A stretch of 64,000 bases of DNA from Candidatus Dormiibacterota bacterium (lineage in GTDB: Bacteria; Acidobacteriota; Polarisedimenticolia; Gp22-AA2): the NCBI GenBank assembly GCA_035635555.1, contig DASQAT010000043.1, positions 1 to 64,000 of the forward strand. Direction: 5' to 3'. A program made the position numbers and the translations under genes. This document shows, piece by piece, positions 27,501-36,995 of the stretch (within the stretch, counting starts at the first letter, position 1; the number at the start of each line of letters is the position of its first letter). The notes beneath the pieces were generated by a model. It saw nothing but the letters and a program-made list of their open reading frames with translations. It was not told the origin of the DNA and did not search any database.

Positions 27501-28747
27501 GGCCCGGGACTCTTGGCCGGAGCGACGCGGTATTCGCCGAGCACCGGGCCGTCCTGCAGATTGCCCTGCAGCGTGTTGTTCTCCAGGGAAGGGTTGGCGG
27601 CGACCTGCCGGCCCTGCGGGAAAACGTACGTCAGGACACGCACTCCGGCCGCGCTGCTGCTCATCACCCGGTTGTTCCGGAGGCTGGGAGAGCTGCCGAC
27701 GATGAACAGGCCATCGACCGTCTGGCCCATCAGGACGTTGTCCACGATGAGATTGGGGTTGCCCACGGCTCCCAGAATGATGGCGATGCCGTAGCCGTTC
27801 GAGTGCACGCGATTGGCGCGTACCATCGCGCTCGACGACGAGCGCAGCAGCACGCCCATGCTGGCGTTGTGGTCGATCTCGTTGTCGACGAGCGACAATC
27901 CGTGCGTGTCCTCCGCCTGCACGCCGATGGCCCCGGACCCTATCCGATTGTGCTGGATCACGGCCCCGCGGCCGCTCACGAACACCGCCGTCTCGCGCGA
28001 CTTCGTGAAGCCGTTGTTGGACAACAGCGCGCCGACGTTGATGATGCCCGCCCCGATCCGGTTCTCGACGAACTCGTTGTCGCGCACGATGAGGCGCGGC
28101 TCCCCCGGGCCGGCGTCCGCCGGCCCCACCGCCCAGATCCCGGCCGAGAGCTGGCGCGCGAAGGAGCTCTTCTGCACCGTGACCGTGCCCCCCGAGGCGA
28201 TCTGGATGCCGGTCCCGTTCCCCTCGAACCGCGAGCCGTCCACGATCAGCTCCCGGACCTGATCGCCGATCTGGATGCCGATGCCACAACCGGAGATCTC
28301 GACGTTGGTGACGGCGACCGCGCCGCCGCGGATCAGGATCGCGGCTCCGCCCACGTGGACCAGCTTCAGGCCGGAGAACGACACATGGGGGCTGACCACG
28401 TCGAACAGCGGGCCATCCTTCGACAGATCGGCCCGGATTTCCGTGTTCTTCCCGCCGTCGATCACGACCCCGGCGGGATTCACGAGGGGCGGCAGAGGGG
28501 TCCGGACGGTGATGCTGCGTGTCTGGAACTGGATGCGCGCGCGCCCGTTCGCCAGATTCGAATCGAAGATCGCCTGGCGCAGACTGCCGACTCCGACGTC
28601 GTCGCCGTTGGTCACGAGGATCAGGCGCGAGGTCGCGAGAGCGGGTCCGGGCTCGCCGGCATCCGTCAGCCATTGCGCGGACATCCCGACGAAACCGACG
28701 ACCAGAAGCAGAGCGAGTGCGGCAACGTTCCGACCGTCGAGTCTCAT
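27497..28747 (-). CDS. Secreted right-handed parallel beta-helix protein (NosD/pectate-lyase fold)
   Basis: A 416-residue protein with an N-terminal signal or signal-anchor (residues 6-28). From about 80 to 390 it consists of repeated short turns with N and G at regular spacing (ISGCGIGIQIGD, IRDN/VRDNEF, NNGFTKSRETAVFVSG, VDNEIDHNASMGVLL), the pattern of the parallel beta-helix repeat family. Such proteins are often polysaccharide epimerases, lyases or glycan-binding factors. I do not find the DPHD motif of alginate epimerases. ATG 28747 overlaps the methyltransferase stop as ATGA. Its place in the operon suggests action on the exported glycan (inference). Confidence 0.85.
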   Translation of the reverse strand: MRLDGRNVAALALLLVVGFVGMSAQWLTDAGEPGPALATSRLILVTNGDDVGVGSLRQAIFDSNLANGRARIQFQTRSITVRTPLPPLVNPAGVVIDGGKNTEIRADLSKDGPLFDVVSPHVSFSGLKLVHVGGAAILIRGGAVAVTNVEISGCGIGIQIGDQVRELIVDGSRFEGNGTGIQIASGGTVTVQKSSFARQLSAGIWAVGPADAGPGEPRLIVRDNEFVENRIGAGIINVGALLSNNGFTKSRETAVFVSGRGAVIQHNRIGSGAIGVQAEDTHGLSLVDNEIDHNASMGVLLRSSSSAMVRANRVHSNGYGIAIILGAVGNPNLIVDNVLMGQTVDGLFIVGSSPSLRNNRVMSSSAAGVRVLTYVFPQGRQVAANPSLENNTLQGNLQDGPVLGEYRVAPAKSPGP

Positions 28748-29547
28748 GGGGCACCCTCCTGCGCGTGGGCCAGCACGAAGAGCTTGTGCCAGGACCGGGC
28801 GACGAGCCGTCGTCCGGCTATCCAATCGATCGGAGCCGCCGCCGCCGACGCCAGTGCGAGCAGCGGCCAGCCGAGAAGCCGGGGCAGCCGCTGGTACAGG
28901 ACGACGGCCGGCAGCTTGAAGCGGGCCGGGTCGACGCCGGTCATGTGAAGACAGGCCAGCCCGGCTCGCGAGAACAAGGACAGGTAGGTCCCCGACGTAC
29001 GCGCCCTGAAGGCGGCGTGGTCGTAATCGCGCACCTCGCGCGCCGGCGCGGCCTCCAGGACGACCATCCGGCCGGCCGGTGCCAGGTGCTCCGCCAGGCG
29101 GCGAATCGCCTCGCCGGCGGCCGCCTCATCGAGGATGTGCTGCAGGACGGTCACTGCCACGATCCGATCGAAGGTCCGATCGAGCCGCAGCGCGGCCAGG
29201 TCGCCGACCCTGAAGCGACAGCGGTCGGCGACTCCTTCACGCCGGGCCCGCCGCGCGGCCTCGCCGATCATGACCGGAGACAGATCGACGCCGCTCACCA
29301 GGGCCCCGCGCGCCGCCATCAGGCGGCTCCACCGACCCACTCCACAGCCCGCATCGAGGACGGTGCTCCCTTCCGGCATATCGAGCCAGGGGAGCAGCGC
29401 CAGACGCTGACTGTGGTGGATCAGCGAGTTGTAGAATGCCGGCATCCCGAAGGAGCAGACGGCCGCGAGTCCCCGGCCGGCCCCCGCGAAGCTGCGCGCC
29501 CGGTTCTCCCAGTACTCCGCGAGCGAAGCGACCGGCAGGCTGCTCAT
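28744..29547 (-). CDS. SAM-dependent class I methyltransferase
   Basis: A 267-residue protein with the Rossmann methyltransferase motif I VLDAGCGVGRWS around residues 64-75, motif II acidic end at VSGVDLS, and VLQHILDE in the post-motif region. The C-terminus has a hydrophobic stretch near 225-245 that may bind membrane. The closest general type is the UbiE/COQ5-like Methyltransf_11/25 group. Substrate unknown; within this operon it could O-methylate a sugar or lipid carrier. ATG 29547 overlaps the glycosyltransferase stop as ATGA. Confidence 0.88.
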   Translation of the reverse strand: MSSLPVASLAEYWENRARSFAGAGRGLAAVCSFGMPAFYNSLIHHSQRLALLPWLDMPEGSTVLDAGCGVGRWSRLMAARGALVSGVDLSPVMIGEAARRARREGVADRCRFRVGDLAALRLDRTFDRIVAVTVLQHILDEAAAGEAIRRLAEHLAPAGRMVVLEAAPAREVRDYDHAAFRARTSGTYLSLFSRAGLACLHMTGVDPARFKLPAVVLYQRLPRLLGWPLLALASAAAAPIDWIAGRRLVARSWHKLFVLAHAQEGAP

Positions 29548-30950
29548 GGGCTCGACAGCACCGAGTGCGTGGAGCCGGGGTGGTCGTAATGATCGTCGTA
29601 CACCCGCCGCCCGCGCAGGCGCAGGCTCAGCCAGTTCAGGTACCCCACGGTGGTCGGGACGACGAGAGCCAGCGCGTAGAAGAAGAACAGCGGCACCGCC
29701 GGACCGAGGCGGGCCCGCTCCGGGCGCTTGATCGCGGTCAGGAGCAGGACCGTCATCAGCAGGGTGTACTGCACGTACGCGATCACGAAATGGGACGGAT
29801 CGGTCATCGGAGTGTCCGGGACCAGATCGAGCCCGAAGAGGACATCGACGCCGTTCAACGTGCTGAGCAGCAGCGTGAGCAGCATGAGCAGGCGGATCGG
29901 GTGAAGCGCGATGGAGAGACCGGCGGCGTAGACCAGGAAGTGGTAGGTCGTCGACGCGTCACGGCGCCAGAACGATCGGATGCGCGGCAGCTGCGTCGCG
30001 TAGACGTGCAGCAGGCCGAAATACCAGCCGACGCGCTGCGAGAACAGGTCTCTCCAGGTCCGTTTGGGAACCGTCTCGAAGACCAGCCTTTCGTCGTAGT
30101 AGATGCGCTCCTTCCCGGAGAGAAGGATGATCGCGTTCTCGAAGTCCTCCGCGTAAACGGTGAGATCGTGCTTGTCGAGCACCGACTCGAGGGCGTCCCG
30201 CCGATAGATCGACAGACCGGAGGTGACGCAGTGATCCCCCAGACTCTTGCGCAGCACGGAGAACGTCAGGCCGTACTCCAGGGCCTGCAGAGTCGGCAGC
30301 AGCCCCGCCTCGACGATGCGGATGCGCGGCGTCAGCGCCGCCATGCCGCTGCGCTGGAACTCGAAGATCCGGCGCTCCAGGCCGCCGAGCATGAGGACGT
30401 CGTCCGCCAGGCGACAGTCGGGATCCATCACGATGACCGTCCGCACCGCCGGATCGACCTGGCGCAGCAGCTGGCGGATGGCCCCCGGCTTCTTCTGGTT
30501 CTGCGCGCCCCGCACGCAGCGAAACCCGGCGCGCAGCAGGACCTGCGCCGTCGAATCGGTCGAGGCGTCGTCGATGATCCAGACCCGGTCCTTGAACGGC
30601 AGCATCGCCTCGATGAAGTCCTCCACCTGGTCGGCCATGTCGTGGACGGCCAGCAGGAACGCATACCCTTTCAGGTGAAGTGCGACCTGGGCATCGGTGA
30701 ACCTGCCGATGCCGACCGGCACGGATGTCGGGCAGGCACCGCCGCGGGGCCGTCCCGTGTGCACGCGGAGCAGGACGCGGCGCACGATCAGATCGAACAG
30801 ATCGGCGAACAGCATGAAGTTGGCCAGAAAGTACACGCCGGCATAGAGCGGCCCCGCGAACGAAGTGACCCAGACGATCGCCAGCACGAGCGCCGCGCAT
30901 CCGGACCCCAGCACGACACGCCGCCGCAGGACTTCGGGCAGGGACGTCAC
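29544..30950 (-). CDS. Membrane GT2 glycosyltransferase, processive-synthase-like
   Basis: A 468-residue protein. Two N-terminal membrane helices (about 12-55), a GT-A catalytic domain (about 85-330) and about four C-terminal helices (340-450). Catalytic elements: WIIDDASTDST (first Asp), VIVMDPDCRL (DxD-like), YAEDFENAI (general base) and SQRVGW, a partial form of the QxxRW motif of processive synthases such as Alg8, PgaC and hyaluronan synthase. It may therefore polymerise and translocate a glycan, but the incomplete QxxRW leaves a single-transfer role possible. GTG 30950 overlaps the GNAT gene stop as GTGA. Confidence 0.9.
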   Translation of the reverse strand: MTSLPEVLRRRVVLGSGCAALVLAIVWVTSFAGPLYAGVYFLANFMLFADLFDLIVRRVLLRVHTGRPRGGACPTSVPVGIGRFTDAQVALHLKGYAFLLAVHDMADQVEDFIEAMLPFKDRVWIIDDASTDSTAQVLLRAGFRCVRGAQNQKKPGAIRQLLRQVDPAVRTVIVMDPDCRLADDVLMLGGLERRIFEFQRSGMAALTPRIRIVEAGLLPTLQALEYGLTFSVLRKSLGDHCVTSGLSIYRRDALESVLDKHDLTVYAEDFENAIILLSGKERIYYDERLVFETVPKRTWRDLFSQRVGWYFGLLHVYATQLPRIRSFWRRDASTTYHFLVYAAGLSIALHPIRLLMLLTLLLSTLNGVDVLFGLDLVPDTPMTDPSHFVIAYVQYTLLMTVLLLTAIKRPERARLGPAVPLFFFYALALVVPTTVGYLNWLSLRLRGRRVYDDHYDHPGSTHSVLSSP

Positions 30951-31855
30951 ATTCGATCTCCCGGCTGGATCCGCCACTCCACGCCGCGCCAGGGGCTGCC
31001 CGGCGATGCGGCGGCCGGCTTCGCGCGGCCGGTGACGAGCAGGGCGAAGTGGCCCGGTTTGCTGGTCATTCCCGGCGGCCCTGTCCTCTCCGGTGCCGTC
31101 TCTTCGAGCGCGAAAGCGAGGAAGCCTCGATCGGCTCTCCGGGCGCGCAGGACCAGGGCCTCCAGTGCCGCCCGTCTTTCCGCCGGCGGGCCGATCAGCA
31201 GCTGCAGCCGGTCGGTGTCGCCGGTCCGCTCGACGATCGCCGCGCAGTCGCCGATCGCGAGCGTCTCCACCGGGTCGGGACGTTCGATGAACTGCCCCCT
31301 CCAATCCAGACGACCCGGATAGTCGAAGCACGCCGCGTTTTCTACGGGTTCGCGCGCGGCCGCGGACTGGATCGTTGCAGGCGGGACGGAGCGCACGCGG
31401 GGCGTCTTACCGATCGCCGGCAGCCGCGAGCTCGCAGGCTCGAACGAGATGTAAGACGTCGGCAGCATGTGCGCTCCGAGCCTCCTGAGAACACGGCCGC
31501 TGGAGTTGTCCTCTCTCACGAACGCCAGGGCCAGAGCGCGGCCCCGGCGGGCGACGACGCCGATGGCGGACTCGATCAGCCTGCTGAACAGGCCGCGGCC
31601 CCGGGCCTTCGGGGCCGTCCATCCGGCGGTCAGGATCGCCGCGGCGACCGTCCCGCCGCCGGCCAGGCGGACCGACCGGTAGTTCACCCCGACGCCCGAC
31701 ACGATGCGTCCTCCCTCGCGCATGACCAGCAGGTCGGGAGGCCGCCCCGCGAAGGCGCGCCGCAGGTAGAACCGGTACATCGAGCGCGTCCACCACAACC
31801 CGGACCCGGCCCGGAGAGATCGGAGGTAGCGATCGTCCAGGTCCGGCGGATTCAA
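30947..31855 (-). CDS. GNAT-fold N-acyltransferase, hypothetical
   Basis: A 302-residue protein. Residues 20-150 show GNAT features: a beta-strand pair around DLLVMREGGRIVSGVG, the acetyl-CoA loop in APKARGRGLFSRLI (pattern Q/RxxGxG/A) and VREDNSSGRVLRRLG with the conserved Asn. The second half may be a second, degenerate GNAT-like unit. The only start consistent with the tight spacing is TTG 31855, which overlaps the deacetylase stop as TTGA. It could acylate an amino sugar exposed by the neighbouring deacetylase (inference). Confidence 0.8.
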   Translation of the reverse strand: MNPPDLDDRYLRSLRAGSGLWWTRSMYRFYLRRAFAGRPPDLLVMREGGRIVSGVGVNYRSVRLAGGGTVAAAILTAGWTAPKARGRGLFSRLIESAIGVVARRGRALALAFVREDNSSGRVLRRLGAHMLPTSYISFEPASSRLPAIGKTPRVRSVPPATIQSAAAREPVENAACFDYPGRLDWRGQFIERPDPVETLAIGDCAAIVERTGDTDRLQLLIGPPAERRAALEALVLRARRADRGFLAFALEETAPERTGPPGMTSKPGHFALLVTGRAKPAAASPGSPWRGVEWRIQPGDRM

Positions 31856-32820
31856 TTCGACCGCGCCCGCTCCGGGCTCAGCAGCCGGTCCGCGATCTGC
31901 CCGAACGAGGTCCACCACAGGTCCTCCCCGAAACGTCGATCGAGCTCCGAGAACAGGAGATCGAGATAGTTGCAATAGGCGTCGTCCAGACCGTCCAGCA
32001 TCGAGTGCCCGCCCCCGCTCTTGAAGATGTGCGCCTTGATCGCCAGCAGACCGCGGCACCCGACGATGCTGAGGGCGCGCTCCAGCCGGGACGTCGCCTG
32101 GAAGTTGTGGGTGAAGTGCACGAGCCGGCCGTCGTCCATGATGCCCGGGCGCAGCAGCGGAAAGTCGCGCAGCGCGCAGGAGCGCGTGACCGCCTCCGGG
32201 GTGGCCGCTGTCGTGAGATCGCGGGCCGAGCAGACGAACGTGAACCCGAGGTCCCCCAGCGCCCCGGCGAGCGGCGGAGTCAGATTCCAACCCGGCGGCT
32301 GGAAGCCGCGCACGTAGGACAGCCTGGCGGCATCGAAGATGTCCAGCGCCCGCCGCAGCATGCCGCAGCACTCCTCGCGGTCCTGCTCCTGGAATTCGAC
32401 GGTGAGGCGCTGTCCGGGATGGAGGTGATGCAGCCCGTGCGGCGCCACCTCCGCGCGGGGCAGGGCGCTCAGATAGCGGACGAACTCCGGGAAGCGATCG
32501 ATCCGCATTTCGTTTTTAGGGCGGACCGGGGCGAGATGCATCCGCCGCCTCACGATCGGAATCCGCGCCAGCAGCCGGCGGGTCGGATGCAGGCCGAGCG
32601 GACGCCAGTCCGGCGTGACGAACAGCGTGGCCCGCAGCTTCGGATGCCTGTCGAGAAGGCGGGCGAGACGGCCCAGCGCTCCCCGCCCGAGGTCGCCGCC
32701 CGCTTCGTACGGGTCGGTCGAGGTCGAGGGATGGATGTCATCGACGCTGAAGCAGACCGCGGCGGTCTTCCCGGAAGGGAGCCAGCGAACGGCGTCCGGC
32801 GCCGGCGGCCGCATGCTCAT
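31852..32820 (-). CDS. Polysaccharide deacetylase-like (NodB-fold) protein
   Basis: A 322-residue protein with the NodB-type metal-dependent deacetylase layout: the opening strand ends in FSVDDIHPS with the catalytic-base/metal Asp pair, a later AEVAPHGLHHLHPG carries the H-x3-H type metal site, RGFQPPGWN resembles motif 3, and VHFTHNF is near the end. It lacks a signal peptide, so it would act in the cytoplasm, unlike PgaB. ATG 32820 (MSMRPP) overlaps the radical SAM stop as ATGA; ATG 32826 is an alternative. Likely substrate: an N-acetylated sugar of the locus product. Confidence 0.82.
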   Translation of the reverse strand: MSMRPPAPDAVRWLPSGKTAAVCFSVDDIHPSTSTDPYEAGGDLGRGALGRLARLLDRHPKLRATLFVTPDWRPLGLHPTRRLLARIPIVRRRMHLAPVRPKNEMRIDRFPEFVRYLSALPRAEVAPHGLHHLHPGQRLTVEFQEQDREECCGMLRRALDIFDAARLSYVRGFQPPGWNLTPPLAGALGDLGFTFVCSARDLTTAATPEAVTRSCALRDFPLLRPGIMDDGRLVHFTHNFQATSRLERALSIVGCRGLLAIKAHIFKSGGGHSMLDGLDDAYCNYLDLLFSELDRRFGEDLWWTSFGQIADRLLSPERARSN

Positions 32821-34493
32821 GGACATGCGAGCGCCTCGCGCGGCGACAGGAGAGCGCCCCGGAGCGTTTTCATTCCGGCGCCGGTGGGGGCGCCGGGCAG
32901 GTGCGCCAGAAGCTCGTCCACGATCTCTTCGCTTCCGGGAGTGGAGTGCCCCGCTTCGGAAAGGACGCGCATCGCGCACAGGATCCACAGGAACGAGCGC
33001 AGGCGCGACGGCATGTGCGCGGCATGCCTCTGAAGACTCCGGCGCTGCAGCTCGAAGGCGGCTTCGATCGCCACGATCACCCCGCGCGCCTCCGGGTCGA
33101 TCGGCAGGATCTTCGCCGGCTGGTCCCAGGAGATGCCGGTGCCGGCGATGCTCTGGCGCGTGAAGACCGTCCACGGGACAAGCTCCGGGTCGCCAGCCAT
33201 GACGGCGCCCGAGAACGGGATCACGTAGGGATACATCCCCACCTCGCAGCCGGCGACCATCCATTGGAAGGCCTGCCGGATGGTCTCCGCCAGATCGTCC
33301 AGGCGGCTTCTCGGCGAAGTCAGGATGATGTCCAGGAACGGCGTTATCCCGAGCTCCAGGGCCGTGGCGAGCACCTCCCGGACATGCGGGTGGATCTGTG
33401 CCTTGTTGAATTCCTTCAGGACCTCGAGCGAGAAGCTCTCTATGCCGAAGCCCAGGACGCGGAATCCGGCCCGGCGCATGGCCGTGAGCCGCTCACGGTT
33501 CATCGCGTCGACACGATTGGTGCTGATGAATTGAAGGTCGTCAGGGAGATCGCCGGATCGCTTGGCCGCCAGGATCGCCTCGCACAGCGGCAGGATGCGT
33601 TGGTCCTGGCGGAATACGAAGATGTCGTCCTGGAAGATGACCGTCCGCACTCCGGGCTGGGCCGCGACGATACGGCGCAACATGGCGAGGCATTCCTCCG
33701 CCTCGAGCCGGGCGATGCGCGCCGTCCCCCCTTGCGCCGCGTGCAGGAAATTGGTCGAAGAGCAGAAGGTGCATCCCATGGGGCAGTAGTTGAGGGTGAT
33801 CAGCCGGACCGAGCGGATCTCCGCCAGGCGCGCTTCCCTCTCGGCCTTGTACGGCAGATCGCCGACGCGGTAGCAGCGTTCCAGCTTGTCCCAGTACGAG
33901 CGGTACGGCATCTTTTCATAGGGGATCCGGAAGATCGCGTCGCGCAGCGCCGGGCGTTCCATGGCGGTGCGCGGCAGCCTCGCGAGATCTCCGTCGTCGC
34001 GCATGAATGCCGTTCCAGGGATGCCGTGCAGGAGGCTCCCCGCCCGCAGCCGGCGGCCGATCTCGAGCAGCGGGCCCTCCCCCTCTCCGAGCACGACGAG
34101 ATCGAACGGCGCCAGGCGGAACAACTCCCGCGGCTTGAAGGTCGCCTCCATGCCGCCGGCGACGAGCAGGGCCTCCGGCAGCACCCTGCGGGCGAGATGC
34201 GCCAGGGCCAGGTCGTAGCGCAGCGTCATGCCGGTCGTGGAGAACCCCAGCACGTCCCAGGAACGGGCCCGCAGCCGTTTTTCGAGCGCCTTCTCCGGCG
34301 CCTCACCGGCACAATTCGGGTCGAATACCTGGACCTCGAACCCGGCTGCCTCCAGCGTTCCGGCCAGCCGCCACACACCCAGGGGCGGGGCCAGGAAGGT
34401 GAATTCGCCGCCGGTGGGATCGTAGGGACCTACGAGCAGAAAACCTGGCGCAGGTCGAGGGGAGAGCGGCTCTCTATTGCTGATCGGGGACAT
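32817..34493 (-). CDS. Radical SAM protein with N-terminal cobalamin-binding-like domain
   Basis: A 558-residue protein. Residues 15-150 have the Rossmann-like B12-binding fold typical of this superfamily but without the DxHxxG axial-ligand motif. The radical SAM core (about 225-440) has the cluster motif CPMGCTFC (CxxxCxxC), followed by FQDDIFVF and GFGIESFS. The family includes methyltransferases and ring-contracting or rearranging enzymes acting on lipids and sugars. About 100 helical residues follow the core. ATG 34493 lies inside the 3' end of the hybrid kinase gene (20-base overlap), tying its expression to the phosphorelay genes. Confidence 0.9.
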   Translation of the reverse strand: MSPISNREPLSPRPAPGFLLVGPYDPTGGEFTFLAPPLGVWRLAGTLEAAGFEVQVFDPNCAGEAPEKALEKRLRARSWDVLGFSTTGMTLRYDLALAHLARRVLPEALLVAGGMEATFKPRELFRLAPFDLVVLGEGEGPLLEIGRRLRAGSLLHGIPGTAFMRDDGDLARLPRTAMERPALRDAIFRIPYEKMPYRSYWDKLERCYRVGDLPYKAEREARLAEIRSVRLITLNYCPMGCTFCSSTNFLHAAQGGTARIARLEAEECLAMLRRIVAAQPGVRTVIFQDDIFVFRQDQRILPLCEAILAAKRSGDLPDDLQFISTNRVDAMNRERLTAMRRAGFRVLGFGIESFSLEVLKEFNKAQIHPHVREVLATALELGITPFLDIILTSPRSRLDDLAETIRQAFQWMVAGCEVGMYPYVIPFSGAVMAGDPELVPWTVFTRQSIAGTGISWDQPAKILPIDPEARGVIVAIEAAFELQRRSLQRHAAHMPSRLRSFLWILCAMRVLSEAGHSTPGSEEIVDELLAHLPGAPTGAGMKTLRGALLSPREALACP

Positions 34494-36009
34494 GGTGATC
34501 GAGGCGGTGGAGAATCGTCCGCAGGTCGTCCAGGGTGAACGGTTTCGAAAGGCAGGAGTTCTCGACAGAGTCCAGAAATTCGAGAGTTTCCGGATTCACC
34601 AGGTCACCGGTAATAAAGACCACCCGCTCGGCCATCGCCCGATCGTGCTTGTCCAGATGCTTGTAGAACTCGATACCCGTCATGCCGCCCAGCCGCAGAT
34701 CGGTCAGGAGGAGGTCGTAGCGCCGCGCCGCGACCTTCTGCATCGCCACCTCCGCCGAGGTCGCCGTGTCGACCTTGTGGCCGTCGAAGGTCAGGAAGGC
34801 GACGAGCATGTCCTGAATCGCCGGATCATCGTCGACGACCAGGACATCGATGGCGCGTGCCGCCGGACTGGGGGACCCCTTCACCTCCTCGCCATCGGAT
34901 GGCGCCTTGGCCGGCCTGAGGATCGGCAGCTCGATGACGAAGCGCGCGCCCCCCTCGGGACGGTTCTGCGCGCAGATCGTCCCCCCGTGCTCGGCGATGA
35001 TGCCGTGGCAGATGGCCAGGCCGAGCCCGGTGCCGATCCCGATCGGCTTGGTCGTGAAGAACGGCTCGAAGACCTTCTGCAAAGCGGTGCGGGGAATTCC
35101 CGGTCCGTCGTCCTCGATGGTCACCTGAATCCCGATCCCCGCATTCCGCGTCACGATGCGCACCGTGCCTGCATCCTTCTGCGAGCGCATCGCCTGCTCG
35201 GCGTTGTTGAGAAGATTGAGCAGGACCTGCTGAATCTGATGGAAGTCGAGGAGCGTCAGGGGAAGTCCCGGCTCGAGGTCCGTCTGGAGCGCGATGTGGT
35301 TCATCTGGAAGTCGTGCACCTTGAGCTCGAGGGTCTTCAGCACCAGACCATTCAGACCCAGATACATCCGCTCCGGCGGAGACTTGCGGGCGAAGGTCAG
35401 AAGGTTCTTGACGATTCGGGAGGCCCGCATCGACTCGGACGAGATGACCTCGAGCGCCCGGCGGAACCCGGGGTCGCCGTTCTGCGCGCTGAGGAGCTGC
35501 GCGTACCCCATGATGCTGGTCAAAGGGTTGTTCAAGTCGTGCGCGACTCCGGAGACCAGCTGCCCCAGCGCCGACATCTTCTCGCTCTGAAGCAGCTGTT
35601 CTTTCAGACGCCACTCGCTGGTCGCGTCGCGCAGGATGCTGACGAAGTACGGACCGTTTCCGGATGCCGAGGGAAGCGAGTGCGAGGCGACCGAGATGGA
35701 GATCTGCTGGCCGTCCTTTCGCTTGAAGGGAGCGGTCCGTTCGGATGTCTCCGGATCGATCTCTCCGGCTCGAACCGGCCGGGGCTGACCGAGATGGAGC
35801 CCCAGGGTCGAGAGGTGCTTCTCGAGCAGGTCGTCAGGCGGATAGCCCAGCAGGTTCTCGGCCGCGCGGCTGACGTACACGATGTGCCCCGATGCATCCG
35901 CCACGACGACGCACTCGCGCATCAAGTCCAGAATCCGGGACAGAATGGCGGCATCATCCAGCGAGGCCTCTGGTACTGGACGATGTCGTGGTTTCGATAC
36001 TCTTGCCAA
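34474..36009 (-). CDS. Hybrid sensor kinase: PAS-HisKA-HATPase-receiver
   Basis: A 511-residue cytoplasmic hybrid kinase. PAS at about 20-135 (VVVADASGHIVYVSRAAENLLGY is its typical entry), HisKA with phospho-acceptor His157 in GVAHDLNNPLTSI, HATPase with N-box LLNLLNNAEQA, DDGPGIP and GTGLGLAI, and a C-terminal receiver (about 390-505) with VVDDDP and phospho-acceptor Asp in LLLTDLRLGG. The start is TTG 36009, with AAGGAG four bases upstream. With the two single-domain response regulators just upstream it forms a local phosphorelay at the head of the polysaccharide-like operon. Confidence 0.94.
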   Translation of the reverse strand: MARVSKPRHRPVPEASLDDAAILSRILDLMRECVVVADASGHIVYVSRAAENLLGYPPDDLLEKHLSTLGLHLGQPRPVRAGEIDPETSERTAPFKRKDGQQISISVASHSLPSASGNGPYFVSILRDATSEWRLKEQLLQSEKMSALGQLVSGVAHDLNNPLTSIMGYAQLLSAQNGDPGFRRALEVISSESMRASRIVKNLLTFARKSPPERMYLGLNGLVLKTLELKVHDFQMNHIALQTDLEPGLPLTLLDFHQIQQVLLNLLNNAEQAMRSQKDAGTVRIVTRNAGIGIQVTIEDDGPGIPRTALQKVFEPFFTTKPIGIGTGLGLAICHGIIAEHGGTICAQNRPEGGARFVIELPILRPAKAPSDGEEVKGSPSPAARAIDVLVVDDDPAIQDMLVAFLTFDGHKVDTATSAEVAMQKVAARRYDLLLTDLRLGGMTGIEFYKHLDKHDRAMAERVVFITGDLVNPETLEFLDSVENSCLSKPFTLDDLRTILHRLDHHVPDQQ

Positions 36010-36087
36010 GGCTTCTCCTTGGGGCGGTTGCGCCCAAGGCGATCAAGATAGAGCCGGGATCAGGCGACCGCCAGAGAGTAGAAATAC

Positions 36088-36486
36088 CTAGGTCGACTCG
36101 CAGTAGCCGTCGAGAATGTCGGACAGACGCGTGAAATCGAACGGTTTGGCCAGGACAGGGACACCCGTCTCCAGCGCCCGCTGATGCACCGGATGGCGCT
36201 CGTCCAGCCCCGTGATGAAGATCGTGCGTTCCGCGAGCTCCCGGTTGATTCGTTTGATCTGGTGGAACAGGAAAACACCGTTGATGTCCGGGAAATTCAG
36301 GTCGAGGACCAGACAATCATGCGACTTGGTCATGGCCTCGACGATGGCATCCAGGCAGTCCGAGGCGGGGTCCACCTTGAATCCCTTGTGCAGAAGAAAT
36401 TCCGAGAGGCAGTCCCGGATCGACGACTCGTCGTCGACGAGCAGGACCCTTCTCGGACGTTCGGATTGAGTCGCGTCTCGTTCCAT
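36088..36486 (-). CDS. Single-domain response regulator
   Basis: A 132-residue stand-alone receiver: VDDESS near the N-terminus, phospho-acceptor Asp in LVLDLNFPD, Thr in FITG and the Lys in LAKPFD. It has no output domain, so it should pass phosphate to, or compete with, the hybrid kinase encoded 78 bases downstream. ATG 36486 is chosen for its GGAGGA Shine-Dalgarno sequence; ATG 36504 would overlap the preceding stop as ATGA and add six residues. Confidence 0.88.
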   Translation of the reverse strand: MERDATQSERPRRVLLVDDESSIRDCLSEFLLHKGFKVDPASDCLDAIVEAMTKSHDCLVLDLNFPDINGVFLFHQIKRINRELAERTIFITGLDERHPVHQRALETGVPVLAKPFDFTRLSDILDGYCEST

Positions 36487-36500
36487 CGTTTCTCCTCCGA

Positions 36501-36953
36501 TCATGACTCGAGCTCCATCTGCTGAAGGGCCGCCACAACCTCATAGACCCGGCTGGGCTTCAGCAGGACAGGACAGCCTTCCTCCCTCATGAGGCCCAGC
36601 TCGGGATAGCGATCGGCCGCGGCGGTGAGGAAGGCCACGCGGCGAGCCAGGCCGGGCCAGTGGGCCTTGAGCCGGTAGTAGAAGAGGATCCCGGTGCTGT
36701 CCGGGAGGGCGAGGTCCAGAACTACGAAGGAATACTGGTTCGACGCCAGCTTCTCCCCTGCCTCGCGGCAGGTCCGGGCTATGTCCACGTCATAACCGTG
36801 GACGCCAAGGCCAAGAGACAGGACTTCCGCGACAGCGTGATCGTCGTCCACAATGAGCACGCGACGCCGCTGCTGGCTGAGCGCCTGGGGCCGGTCCCGA
36901 CGGACTCGAACGCCCTTCGGGAGCCAAGGTTCAATCAACGCCTGGATTGTCAT
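36501..36953 (-). CDS. Single-domain response regulator with short N-terminal extension
   Basis: A 150-residue receiver preceded by about 30 basic residues. IVDDDHA carries the acidic pocket, Asp in VVLDLALPD is the phospho-acceptor, Thr is in FLTAAA and Lys in LLKPSR. No DNA-binding domain. ATG 36953 is preceded by GAGAGGAG; the longer open frame into the AT-rich promoter is not likely coding. It is the first gene of the block that extends leftward to 23436 and has a distinctive promoter upstream. Confidence 0.88.
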   Translation of the reverse strand: MTIQALIEPWLPKGVRVRRDRPQALSQQRRRVLIVDDDHAVAEVLSLGLGVHGYDVDIARTCREAGEKLASNQYSFVVLDLALPDSTGILFYYRLKAHWPGLARRVAFLTAAADRYPELGLMREEGCPVLLKPSRVYEVVAALQQMELES

Positions 36954-36995
36954 GGTCTCTCTCGCTCCTCTCTCTTCTGTATTCAAATGGGTAAA

